A stretch of 64,000 nucleotides of DNA from Sycobia sp. Sy_11 (Eukaryota > Arthropoda > Insecta > Hymenoptera > Epichrysomallidae): NCBI GenBank assembly GCA_018907035.1, contig JACCIC010000005.1:2072501-2136500 (forward strand). Direction: 5' to 3'. The notes beneath the pieces were generated by a model, which saw only the letters and a list, made by a program, of their open reading frames with translations, was not told where the DNA came from and made no database searches. How positions within the stretch are numbered: the stretch's first letter is position 1; the number at the start of each line of letters is the position of its first letter. Position numbers and translations under genes: made by a program. This document shows, piece after piece, positions 13,858 to 26,503 of this stretch.

Positions 13858-14380
13858 AATGCGATTTAATTATCGAGACATGATTTTGATATTGTACGGA
13901 ATAAGAAAAAAATTCACGATTATGTTTACAAAAGCGTTCGAATGAGAAAAAAAAATTTTGTTACACTTGATCTGCGTTGCAGCTCGGTATGAGTAAAAGT
14001 GGGACATTTCGCGATGCAGTAAAATGAATAGAATTAATTAAAAATTTACGGCAGCGCGTTATTATTATTTTTTTTTTTTTACACGTAGGGCATAATTCGG
14101 ATTAGTTTTATCGCGGCAGTTGTACAAGTTGATAGCTGTAATTGCGCAAGTAATAAATATACAATAAACATGTACGTTTGTTCGTTTTGCATTTTGTCTG
14201 TTTGTTTGTTTGTTTTTTTTTTTTTAGCCAACGTGTACGATGCCCCCGATGAAGGCCTGCAGGCACATGTTGGTCGGATGGGACAATTTCCGAACGAAGT
14301 CCATGATTACTTTACTCGTTCTCTTCGTGATATGGGCAGCCGTGTATTTCTCTTACATTTTGCCACGGCAGAATAATTGA
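8050..14380 (+). CDS. two-pass membrane protein, unrecognised family (frame apparently disrupted)
   Basis: Likely exons are 8050-8112 (begins MNEEDVEGGG, ends at a clean GTAAGT donor), 10389-about 10750, about 13533-13775 and 14228-14380 (stop TGA). Exon 2 opens as MDNNSSGRFAAPASG in phase with exon 1. Its transmembrane segment (CFLVSTIAALLIWILVYVLL after DSPWHYLKT) lies in another frame, so the frame must change in the GGC-rich tract near 10590-10620, by an indel, assembly error or missed splice. Exon 3 encodes an acidic, Ser/Thr-rich loop with sequons NFT and NMT. Exon 4 encodes a Cys-containing stretch, then a second membrane segment (MITLLVLFVIWAAVYFSYIL) and a short tail ending RQNN. The exon 3/4 junction is in phase; the exon 2/3 junction is unresolved because stop TGA at 10754 closes the exon 2 frame and the available donors are weak. 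Two membrane spans with a glycosylated loop are inferred. I do not recognise the family. Confidence 0.6.
8199..8277. repeat. (TA)n microsatellite
   Basis: The longest pure TA run in the window (~79 bases). It lies about 90 bases into the first intron of the two-pass membrane protein gene. Confidence 0.97.
8520..8572. repeat. (TA)n microsatellite
   Basis: A pure TA run in the same intron. Confidence 0.97.
8829..8881. repeat. (TA)n microsatellite
   Basis: A third pure TA run in the same intron, within 700 bases of the other two. Confidence 0.97.
13803..13850. repeat. (TA)n microsatellite
   Basis: A TA run starting about 30 bases after the donor of the third exon of the two-pass membrane protein gene. 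Confidence 0.95.
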
Positions 14381-14434
14381 CTGGTGGTATCGTCAGACTT
14401 GTATTATAAAAATTCAATTATGACATATAAAATT

Positions 14435-14440
14435 AATAAA
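14435..14440 (+). terminator. poly(A) signal AATAAA
   Basis: The first canonical AATAAA after the TGA stop at 14378-14380, 55 bases downstream. It fits the 3' end of the two-pass membrane protein mRNA. Confidence 0.5.
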
Positions 14441-15239
14441 CGATTATTGTTACGTGATAGATGGCCGATCGTGTGAATTTGGTTAATTGAGTTAATTGCC
14501 TTTAGATATTCAAATATATATATATTCAAATGGATGAAAATAATTTTTTATAGCTAAATGTGTAAAGGGTTCGTGCGATCGGCGCGGGATTCCGTAAATG
14601 GTAAATATGCGATGAGCAATCGCGACCGATCGCTATACTGAGCCAGTGAAGAAAAATGCATTGACTTCATCGATGCCTCTGCCGAGGAAATTCTTGGAGA
14701 TTATATACATATGTATATAATATATGCGCGCGTGTGTGTATGTGCATATGGCAGCATTCACGTAGATATAACATCGTCCGTCAGTTTTTATTTATATCCA
14801 AATTTCGTAAGGATAATTAATCAAAATCCTATTTTATCTCAAAATTCTATATCAATCGATTTTCACATTTTGTTCATTATGCATCTGATTTCTAGATTAG
14901 GCATTTAGCGATAGGACATTGCAGTATTAGTGAATATTATAGAAAATACAATTTTATATTTTAAGTTTCGTTACATATTCTTATGGGAGCAGAAGAAAAA
15001 AAAATTAATAAGAATGTTTATACGTTTTTATACTTATTCTAAACGAACGAATTCATAACTCTATCTTTCATGTCGTAAATTTACATTTCCTTTTATTAAT
15101 TCGATAGAAAATGATAAATTGAATTTGAATAGAACACATATTGACTATAGATATATACGTGTTTAAACTATTTAATTATATAAAATATAAATATTTATAT
15201 CGGTCTCATAGTCATTATACTATAATATATCATACTAAA

Positions 15240-15520
15240 GTAACAGTTTAGTCCTTGAAGATGAACGGTTCGAAACTCAGTACATCATTAGGAAAATTGA
15301 AATTTAAGGTGGTGGGAGCAGTCAGGTTGTCCTTTGCTGAAATAGAATATAGCTTATTTTCATTGTTCTTAATTTAATTTAATTTTATTTAATCTAATTT
15401 TATTTTATTTTTCGCCGTAATATCTATTTCAGATACTTCGGGGCTGATCATAAACAAGGACAGTCTGACTCTCATTATTTGAGTACAGCTTTGTACTATA
15501 ATACATTATAGTACAAAGAC
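15240..15520 (-). mobile_element. MITE-like hairpin element, copy 1 of 3 (inverted)
   Basis: This is the reverse-complement copy of the elements at 34936-35190 and 53265-53535. It contains the internal inverted motifs GTCAGGTTGTCCTTTG (from about 15319) and CAAGGACAGTCTGACTC, flanking an AT-rich centre, and an outer block TTTAGTCCTTGAAGATGAACGG. At one end it carries a near-perfect palindrome: CTTTGTACTATAAT, two bases, then its exact complement, at 15489-15518. No coding capacity, so probably non-autonomous. Confidence 0.7.
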
Positions 15521-15949
15521 TGTAAGATCGATAAAAATTATTATTAGTATTTAATTTTGAAAGTATCCTTAAAATTATTTTGGTGACGCTATTTTCTGGC
15601 GTCCATGACAATTTATTTCAACTATAATATACGACGATAAGTATTATAATCGGGTAGAACACAGTTTCCGATGCGATAGGTATGTGTAAAAATTTTTTCT
15701 TTGAAATTAATTTTGTTTTTTTTTTATTCGAAATTTCATACATACGCGCCCGAGGCGTCTGTATAAGGCCTTATCGGTTTCAAGATCGCTCTTTTGTTGC
15801 CTAGTTTTCTTATGATTCTTCGAGACGACGGTGAATTTTGTTTAAAGTGTAGAAATCATGATTACGCTATTCGAATTACAATAAATTATTAACAATGACT
15901 CGTTAAGCTGTTGTGATACAAATTCAGATGTATTTTGCTTATTATGCAT

Positions 15950-15950
<1 letters not shown>

Positions 15951-15998
<48 letters not shown>
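15951..15998. repeat. (TA)n microsatellite
   Basis: A pure TA run in the intergenic region between the two-pass membrane protein and EndoU genes. The rest of 14441-16300 is AT-rich with no recognisable exon. Confidence 0.97.
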
Positions 15999-16004
<6 letters not shown>

Positions 16005-16320
16005 TTATCAATGAATTAATGATTTTTGGAAATATAATTTAATATGCAAGCAGTAATTGCAACGAAAAAAGATTAAAAATGAATTAATTATTCCTCTTAA
16101 AATCTTATCGAGTATTTCTTTCTTATAAATTATCGTTCAAGAAGACGAATCTTTCATTCAATCTTTCACGAAGTATATGTATTATATTATTTCTTTAAAA
16201 AATTCTACAAACTTATGTCGGAAGAAAAGTAATCGTGAATATCTTAGCCCTTGAATTTATATATAAATATATGAGAACGCCTTTAACGTTTTTACATCCT
16301 CGACTGAGCTTAAAACAGCA

Positions 16321-16322
<2 letters not shown>

Positions 16323-16378
<56 letters not shown>
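16323..16378. repeat. (TA)n microsatellite
   Basis: A pure TA run at the left edge of the CpG-rich region upstream of EndoU, mirroring the arrangement at 7051-7106. Confidence 0.97.
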
Positions 16379-16380
<2 letters not shown>

Positions 16381-17056
16381 ATAAACACACGCTTGGGATA
16401 GCGCGGCGACCTTCCGATAGTCCTCCGCGGGATCTTTACCAAACAGTGACATCATCTCCTCGTCTGTGCGCGGCGCGGTGCCTCTCACACACGCGCAGAC
16501 GTGTGTCTTTTTCTCCGTTTTACATACGTACAATGCAGAGTATCTTCCCTGGACCGGTTGTGTGTGTATATATGCACGGGCTATAAACACGGGGCACATG
16601 CATCGTCGGCTCGTGGTCGCGTGTGTGTATATATATATATGAGTCTGCTCGGCCGCGCACACGCGCACGTCCAGCGGCTACACAGCGCCAAGAAAACCAA
16701 TTGGAAATCAGGCTCGAGGGAAAGTGTATAATTGCTTAAGCGTGTGCGCGCGCGCGCGCGCGCGTATACGTGCATGCCCGAGCGAACGGAGGGAGTGCGG
16801 GAGCGCGCGCGCGCGTGTGCGTACAAGCGAATACCAATACACCGCGCGCTCGCGCGCGGAGGAGCCGAAGAACCGATCTCTCTTTGTATCTCGTGCCTCA
16901 GTCGATCCTAAGGTGTCCCAAGAGGAACGAAACGGCGCTCCGACACACGGCTCCCTCGCGGGCGCGCGGCAACTGCGCCATCGGCACTCGTACAGAGATA
17001 TTTATATATAGTTTTATTTACATATACATAGTATTAGCTGCGGCACCGGCGTCAAA
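16379..17056 (+). promoter_or_regulatory. CpG-rich 5' region of the EndoU gene
   Basis: The segment is GC-rich, with (CG)n tracts at about 16745-16763 and 16803-16815, and ends just before the ATG at 17057. A TATATATA stretch near 17001-17010 could be a core promoter element, but such strings are common here. Promoter/5' UTR function is inferred from position and composition. Confidence 0.35.
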
Positions 17057-17144
17057 ATGAGATCCTTGCATCTGCTGATTCTGATCCTGTCGCTGTCGCT
17101 CGTTGTCGGTGAGTATACGTTTATATCTACATCGATATATACAA

Positions 17145-17179
<35 letters not shown>

Positions 17180-20100
17180 TATATAAAGAAGAGAGACGAT
17201 TAGTTGTGGAGAAAACGAGACGTTATATAGGATACCGATCTTGATATCGATCGATCGCCGGCGAAAATCTTTGTTTTTACGCGATACGGAACTATCGGAT
17301 TATTATTACTATTTGCGCCTAATACGTATGAGCAATTCGTCAGACCAGAAGTTTAATTTAGCTATATATAGATATATACATACATATATTTCTTACATTT
17401 GCTTGATATATATATATATGTGAGTATCACTACCGGAGCGTGAATCACTTTTCAACGAGGTGCTTACAGCTGAACTGCGAAGGCAATTGTCAATTATTTG
17501 ATTGGAGTCTTCATGGGACATTAAAACCAACACATATATATATATACACACACACACACACAAAATTCCGTGTGCTCTGTTCCATTATATTTGTTTATTA
17601 TACTTTTTAAAGAAATACGATCGTTTTCCTCATCTTCATTATTTATATTTTCGCAAAAACTGAGCTACTTATATTGCGGATAATTTCAATCGAATGCCGA
17701 AGAAATTTATTTGAATTAAGAATAATGAATAGACAGAGGCTGAGAAGCTATCAGGCTGAGAATTAAAATTCGGAGCACAGAGATCACGTACACTGAAATT
17801 GACCTACTGCACTTTACATTCGGTATATATATATACATGTCTACACATCTTCAAGGTTAAAACTTCTTTGGTGAATGTTAAATAAGATCGTTTTATGAAA
17901 ATAGCCTTTAAATTAAAATATCTGAACCGTTTGGTTACTTAATAAGAGATTGAATGTAATGCTGTATAGAAAAGTGGAATAAATTGACTAGCGCGCTTTG
18001 AGAATTTCAATTTCATGATATTTGTACTTTTGGTCGTTATATAATAGTAGTTCACAAAGAATAATCCAAAATAAGCGACGCTTCGACTCGTTCCAGAAAA
18101 GTCTCGTATTTAACTTGCAAATTGATTAGACGCTGTAATTAATAAAATGAATGTCTGTGTATGGTGATTTTGAAAATCAAACTCAAGTATATTTAAATGT
18201 AATTCAAATCCCCCATTATTCACATAAAAATTAAGCTTTCTACAGTGATATTCAAATGCGGTGTTGTTTTTTTCTTCATTGGCAAATTAACATTGTTATT
18301 TACATATGTACATATGTGTATATCATATCAGATAGTAGAAAACGTACTGAATATTTTGTTTGTTAAAAACTCGAGAACTTTTATATTTTTTCAACGATAA
18401 CCTTATTTGTCAAAGTTCATAGCACAAACACTATCAAATCGGCAAAAATAATTGATACTATATAGCAACTTGTCTAATCTATATGACCTCTTTTATTGTA
18501 TATAATGCTTTCGCGATTTCGATTTTAGTAATGAAAAAATAGAATCGAGTTAATCTGGATTTTGAATATTAATATATATATATATTCAGAATGACTATTT
18601 AGTCCGTTTAAATAACAAATTTCGTAATTGTATCGGATAGTATATGTATGATATCACGAGCACGTTACATACATTTAATTGAGTATAATAACCGCCACGT
18701 TTGGAATTTCATTATATATAGATTTAAAATTTTTTTTACACACATATACAGACTTCGTACAGAACGTGTTTACTAGGGAAAAATATAACTGATAATTCAA
18801 AACTTGATGAGGAAACTTTCTAAAAATCTCGTGTCGTATGATGATTAATGCGATGAGTCAGAAATAAAATAGTAGATCGCTCGTGCTCAATGTATATAGA
18901 CGGACGGATTCGTTCGAGTATTTCAGCAATGGAATTATTAACTATTCGTCGCTCTGAAACTTTTTGTAAAACTTTGTTTTTTTTTTCACGAAAAAAAAAA
19001 CAAAAACAAACACAAAAACAAAAACAAAAACAAGTATAAGAATAAATGGATTTTATTGCAATGCACGATAAGTACAATCGGTATGATTTAATCGTCGATT
19101 GCTTCGTATCTCGTTGTATGATCTATACGCGTCGAGGGGCGCCAGAGATTTACAAGGGGGCACACCTGTGTTCCTCCATAATTATACATTCTCTAATTTA
19201 TTTGCGCGTCTTTATCTCACTCTACGTCTATACTTTTTTCTCTCCGAGTACAAATTTAATTAAATATCCGACGTAAAAATTTACATTTGTCGACGATAAT
19301 GAAAGTAGATGAGTATATAAAGAAGCTATTATTTTAATTGTATCTACGAATTTACATAAATTGTATGGACCAGCTGTTGTTTGAAAATTCATCGCGTATC
19401 CCGATTATACTTGAATTATTATCGTAAAACGTTGTAAAAGAATGTCGTTAGTCCGATAATGGATAAGAAATAAATCACAAAAGTAAGCAAATGTTAAATG
19501 AAAAAGCAGGGGATGCGCGACCATCAAGTATCTAATGAAGTCGCGCTGAAATCATTTATTTTATTTATTTCAATTCGTTTGTGAGAAATTTTCCATTATT
19601 TGCGTATGTCCACACTCATTAAAATTGCAATATAATAATTTCGGCCTTACGACCGTCGACCGTTATTACTTATAGAAGAGGTAACGCGCTTTACTCGCAA
19701 TAGTAGATTAAATTTTCCCTAAGTTAACCATGGTAACTAGAACTTTTTTTTTTTATATAAGAATCCGTAAACGTCAAAATTTTTATTCTCTCCTTTTTTG
19801 TACATGTTCTGACGAATTCGTACAATACATAGAGCAGTTGAACACCTTCTTAACGGAAAATCTGCCTTTATAGGACCAGTATATATATACACACACGTAA
19901 ACGGAACTCACACAATGCTTGTCAAATTGAGACCCCGAACAAGGACTAACACAGTTCACTTCGCGATGAAAAGCAGTAGATTTTAATTACGATACAAAAA
20001 TTAGCCGCCTGTCGCGAACATTAGGACGAAAAGTGAAACTATTCGCTATCAGTAATAACAAGTGTAATAGTATAACTCAGTTCCTGTAGTTTATCAGGCA

Positions 20101-23100
20101 AAATTACGAATTTTTTAGGCATCAAAATATTATTTCTACTTACGCGATTAAATTTTTTTTTTACAATTTCAACATATATTCCAGGATTTAATTTATATAC
20201 CATTTTTAAGGCGAAATCGGAACAAAAATTGACTTTTATAACACCGCGTAACAAAACAGAAGTTTTTAAGGGGAATTTTTCATAATCTTAACTTTTTTTA
20301 CGTTTCGATGATGAAAACTGCGCCTGTTCGAGGCAATCATAATGTATCTGATAGTTATGAAAATAGTAAAAATTACGATTGCAGGTTGTAAAATTCGGCT
20401 CGAGGCGCTGGCTATCGGGAAACACGCGTATGATTGATTGTTGATCGCGACAGTAATGCATCGAGAAACAACCGTTTTTCACGACTTCAGCTTCAAAATT
20501 GTTATATCATGAAAAATCGACGTCAAAACTTCTGTCGTATTACCCGGCGCCCTAATTCTAACGGCTTTCGGCAAAAATCAGTTATAGATACGAAGACAAA
20601 AATGCGTCGGTTTAATTCAATAGAAATATGATATAAACTTAAAGTTGTAGCTCGAAATGGCCCTGCTGTGTAAAATAATAACACCGCTCAATTATCCATC
20701 CCTTCGGATTACTTTATTATTAATCCCTCCACGAAGTCAATCAAGTAACGTGTATATAATATATTTTAAATTAAAATTAAATATGAACCAAAGTGCGCAA
20801 CGTTCTAACTGGTATTCAAAGTTATATATTTCTATATTATATCATATTATATTTCCCAATATCTACATATATCTATCTATATATATATATATATTATATT
20901 TTTAACACTTGGCTCCATCCCCGCTTCTGCCTGCACAGACGTCGACGCCGGCTGGAAGTTCTGGAAGAAGAAGAAGAACGAGACCGCCACCGAGGACCCG
21001 CTGTCCTCCACCACCGCGTCCGCGGCCGGCCCCACCCCGACCACGGCAGCGCCCGCCAAGCCCGTGGCCGCCACGGCCACGGCCCCGGCCCGCGGCGGGC
21101 CCCAGCAGACCGCCAAGCCGAAGCAGGGCATCGCGGCGGCGGCCGACCCGGCCCTGGCCATCGGCGTCGGCAGCACCGGCGAGCGGATACGCGAGGAGGC
21201 GCGCGGCCAGCCGAGGCGCCCGAGCCCCGGCACCGAGGTCGGCCTCGACATCGGCCGGCCCAAGCCGGCGAGGCCGGGCCTGGGCGGGGGCGGCGGCCAC
21301 CAGGGCTACCGGGACTGGGCGGCCGATCTCACGGGGGCGGGCGGCGAGTCGGGCCGGGTCAGCCCGCAGCTGCCGAGCCAGGGGCCGGCCCTGTCGGCCG
21401 GCGGCGCCGCCGTCAATCCGGCCGCGGGTCGAGGTTCGTCTCTATCTTAGCTCTATATATTTATGCAGAAAGATTAAAAAGCTGCGGTGGATTTTAGAAT
21501 GCGACATCAGGCAACTGAGTCTAATACTCGGAGGCTTTTCGAGATACGTTGTTTTTTAATCTCGCTTTCATTACAAATGTTTTGTTTCGTTTCTTTTTTG
21601 TTTTTTTTTTTTAAAATTGTATATTATTTTTAACATGATATTTAGATGTTTTGACACTATTCACAAAAATTGAGATGAAAGCTTATAGAAAAAATGTAAT
21701 AGTATTGTAAAAAAAAAAAAAAATTACTAGTACTCAGACAGGGCGTTTGGATTTCCTTCCACACTCGAACAGACTTTTTATATAATCCTATCTACGTATT
21801 GCCGTCATCAGATCCTTGAGAAACCATCGTCTGAATTTACAACAGATTCTCGTAATAAAAAAAGTGAATAATAGGTAATTTGTGAAAATGAAAAAATTGT
21901 ACGAGGTCTGTTTTTAATATAAAATTTCATTAAATCGATCCATTAAAGATAATTCAAGAAAAGAGCATACTCACATTTACAGACATATAATGTCCGAGTA
22001 GGGAGCATACATGCAAACGATAGGGATTTGAACTCGGAGATAAATGGGTCAACTCGTCCGAGTATCGGTGCAAAGATGAAAAAATCGAAACCTTAAGTCG
22101 GACATTTAATTTTGAAGTCATTAATGATTTTAATTAATACAAAAAAAATGATACATTTTATTGATCAATGATATTATTATTTATATACACTTGGTTTTTG
22201 GTAAGAAATAGTTTCTTATGAATTTCAAATGTCGTGATGAATTGTACGGAAAGCGAAAACAATGCGAGTTCATTTATGATGGTCGGTATAGTATGTCCGG
22301 GATGGTGATAATATATATCATGATAATTAAAGCATATTTAACACGATTGCCGATAATCAATCACTTATGTAAATAATATATCTCATTATTTTAATGTACA
22401 GCATTCATTAATAGATAATAATTTTAATTTTGCGCCACTGTCCGCGTAGTACCGTTTCCACTTTTTGCTCTGTCCGAGTGTGAGGTGCTTTACTTTACAA
22501 AGCATTTTTTTTTTGTTTAGATTTTTTTAAAGATGCCAAAGGCGACTAACATTGTTAATGAATGTTATTAAAAGGAGAGACGGTGTTTAACAGCGCATGT
22601 ATATAGGTATATACTTAGAGGGACAAACGACGTTTTTTGTGTTTGAAGACGATAGTTTGAAGATCGGTGTGATCGATTTTAAGTCTATGTATATTACGTA
22701 ATTCGGATACGATATGTGCATAAAAATAGGAAAAAGTAAACGAGTTATATTAGCAGGGATGTTTCGGTGCTCCCTCAAGAAAGATTATAATTTATACGAT
22801 GGATTTTATGCCATATATTTATAGATAGGCATTATTAGCTTCAGATTAAGCAGAGCACTTGGTGAAACATTGTTCAATAGTAGAATAGTCCAGAAAGATC
22901 GGGTGAAATAACTGAAAGAACACACTTGGCTTATGCTTCGATAAAAAAATTTCTGTTTTTATTTATTTATATTTTTTTGTTTCATTAAAAAAACACCGAC
23001 AGCTGTTACGGCCGATCAGGTCGTTATTCGGGCGGAACTAAAACTGAAATTATGCAGACGCGTTTCGCCATAATAAATGTATAAGTATCTAATGAGAAGA

Positions 23101-26036
23101 ACGCGTGGGTGCAAACGTGCACAGTGGGGCTATACAGGTATTACAACAGAGTACAATGGGATCTCGTATAATTACAGACAAATAAAAAAGGAGGGGGAAT
23201 CGGATGTGCACTCATAAATTCGCCCCTAATCTTAAGATGGGGGATAATTTTAAGTTTTTCACGCGGTTAGTGACATTACTGCCTTCGTTATACGTTTCGG
23301 TTATTCAAATATTTTTCCTTTTATGAGATTGTTTAACAACTTATGCAGTTTATGTATTTAAATTATGATGAGCATAATGCAATTTACAGCGATACACGCC
23401 CATTAATGAGAGGTATCCCGGTTCGTCCTGCGCATTAAGTATCAAAATCTTGACAAGAAGCTTCGTAGGCATCGCTTTTTTATTGTAATATGTCTGCTTT
23501 AGGCTTATTATTAACAGCTCTAACGATTGTAGCTTATATTTATTAACATTTATGGCATTAGTCCAAAAAGTGTTTAAGATGTTTGACAAAATTTTATTGC
23601 TTACGACCGGTATCAAATTAATTAAGCAATAAGGGGCGCGTTTTGGCTTTGGAGAAGCATAAAAACGTTTTAAACGAACTTTAAATGGATTTTGGAAATT
23701 AGCTTATCAATAATATTAAACATAGAAACCATTCTTATAGGCTAAACTTTTTAAATTTATTTATCTTAACAATAATAAAAATGAACAAAATGAAAGGAAT
23801 ACAATAATAACAAATATTAAAAATAAAATTAAAAAAAAATTTAGTGAAACTTTAGCCAAGTGTATTTTTCAGTTATTTCACCTGAATTTTCTGAACGATT
23901 CAACTATTATTAGCTGTTCTTTAATAGACTCTTTTTATTTAAAACACCTGAAGTAAATACTCTTGATCGTATAGACACAAATGTATTTCTTTTTATCCAA
24001 AAAAAAAAAAAAAACAAACAAACGTTTCACTTTTCATTATAAAACAAAGTAGAACAATAATGCAATAAACTAAAATATCATATATATAAGTTCACGCGCT
24101 TAGATCACAAATAACTTGTAAAATCATTGTAATGATCGGTCGAGCTATTATTGAAATAGAACATTTACCGGCTCTAAAAGCCTCGTTTGGAGAAAAACGG
24201 TTTTAAAGTTTGAAATATAATGTACATTAAAATACAAGTTTTATTTTTCAACTTCGTTCCAAATAATACATTTGTTGTAAGACATTTACAAAAATTTCCA
24301 AGTACAGCTCTAGCGTCCTAAAATACATTCGAATTTCACTCGATAAACGTAAAGTTATTTTTTATAATTTTCTTTTACATGCCCAGTCCTTAAAATTTCC
24401 GTACGCACTTCGCACTATTTGCAATTGGGTTTGTTTGAAGAACGACGTTTTGACGATTTGGCACTTTTAAAATGTCCTCTTCTCGCGACATTAGAATTAC
24501 GGGAGATAATAATGTTAGTTTTAGCCAATCATTATTTACGAGCTATTCTTTGCACAGCAGATGATTTCTTTCGCTTGAACGTATTACATAACGGTATGTC
24601 TGTTCCGCGCTGAAAGCTGTCTCATAAATATTTTTCTATTAGATAGCAGGCCGGCTTCGGTTCCTGGGTCACCTGCTGGTCATCAGCCGTCCGCAGCGCC
24701 AGGTACACATTATAAACATAATTTTGTTTTTTTTTTTAATATACCGATGATGATTTTTTTTTCTACTCAACATTATTGATATTAATGATGTCTAAAAACC
24801 AATAATATATTCTTTTACGATTATCAGGTACTAGGCCAGCTTCCGTTCCAGCAACGCCAACTGCCCAATTTCCAGTTGTAGCGCCAGGTATACACCTGTA
24901 CTAAGTTCATCCTCGTATCACGCTCATTTCATTTATTCAAACATATTTAAATAAAGCTATATTAAACGATTTAAGAATACATCTAATTCGGGCCGAATTT
25001 TCGTTTAGCAGAAATGACGGTGGTATCAATTCTTTGGTTTTGACATCGTTACATTGCTTTAAAAATGGATCGATCCAGACAAATATGCTCCGTTTTACGA
25101 CGGGTGACAGTTTTTTACGACCTCGTCCCGTATATTTTGCAACTTTTGCCACGAATGCTCGTTTCGCGCATTCTCGTGATGACCTCGTTTAATAGTATTT
25201 TTCCGGTCGCGGTGCTTTAAAACTGTTTAATCGAGAAGAATCGTCCGCGTGTTATGGCCGTCCTTTTTTACTTCGACATTCCCACAATATACCAGATTCA
25301 TTCCAATAATCAACAATTTCGTTGACAATTTGATATATGTTAAAATTTTCCAGGAGGTAAACCAACTTCTGTTCCTGGCACTCCGACTGGCCAATTGCCA
25401 GCAGTAGCTCCAGGTATCTATAATAAGTATATAGGATTAATGTTATTGTAAATTAGTCTATCAAAATATTTTATATCATTTATATGCTAAAACTACGAAT
25501 GTATTAATATCGTTCAGGTAATAAACCAGCTTCGGCTTCCGGCCAATCGCCAGCTGTAGCTCCAGGTATGTAATTTTCTAGTCGCGTATAACAATAAATT
25601 TTAAAAAGGAAGTATAATAAAAGTTAACTCATCCTGTTTCAGGAGGTCAACCGTCGCCGCTTCCTGGCTCCCTTACGGGCCATCAAACGCCTCATTCGGG
25701 TAACGTATCCGCGCTTATTTACCAATTAATCCCATACTCGACATTGAAACGGCCGCGTGATCGATTATTTTCCGTTCCATCGTCCAGGACCGACGGACGG
25801 CAAATCCACGCCACCGCCGTCGAGTCCCGCCCGGCCAGCGTCGCCCGGCGCCCCGCACCAGAGCCACGGCTTCGACTTCCCGCAGCCGGATCACAATCGC
25901 CAGGCGGGGCCAGACGCGAAACCGAGCACCCCGCGCTCGCCGACCAACGTCCCGCTCAGAAGTTGGGCCGACGTCGCGGGTGGCGGCAGTCGGCCCGGCT
26001 CGCCGACGTCCGTAAATCCCTCGCGTAAGTGTACAC

Positions 26037-26071
<35 letters not shown>

Positions 26072-26253
26072 ATGCTGTCACGGCGATTCTGCGGTTAAGA
26101 AAGGTTCTTGTTGTTGCAAGCATACAATGTGGCTTTGCGGGTATTTTATAAAAGTCTATAGAAATTATATAGCCAGGCTAGATTGAAACGATGAAATTAA
26201 TATTCATATCTCATATACATGTATGTATGTATGTATGTATGTATGTATGTATG

Positions 26254-26317
<64 letters not shown>

Positions 26318-26444
26318 TACATACCTTTAATTTTAACTAAAAGTTAACAATATGACGTATTAGAATAAGCTGAGAGAAGACTGAGAAAATTGCTTACACG
26401 TGATTTCTTGTTTTAAAAATAATTATACAGTAAGCGTGAGCAAT

Positions 26445-26503
<59 letters not shown>

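Noticed and set aside
20877..21559. Several long overlapping frames on both strands around EndoU exon 2
   Set aside because: They shadow the true GC-rich exon, which is fixed by its splice sites and phase with exons 1 and 3.
24643..26024. Regularly spaced short repeats that might suggest a CRISPR-like array
   Set aside because: The repeats are diverged exons with splice sites and coding phase in a eukaryotic gene. Spacer lengths are irregular.
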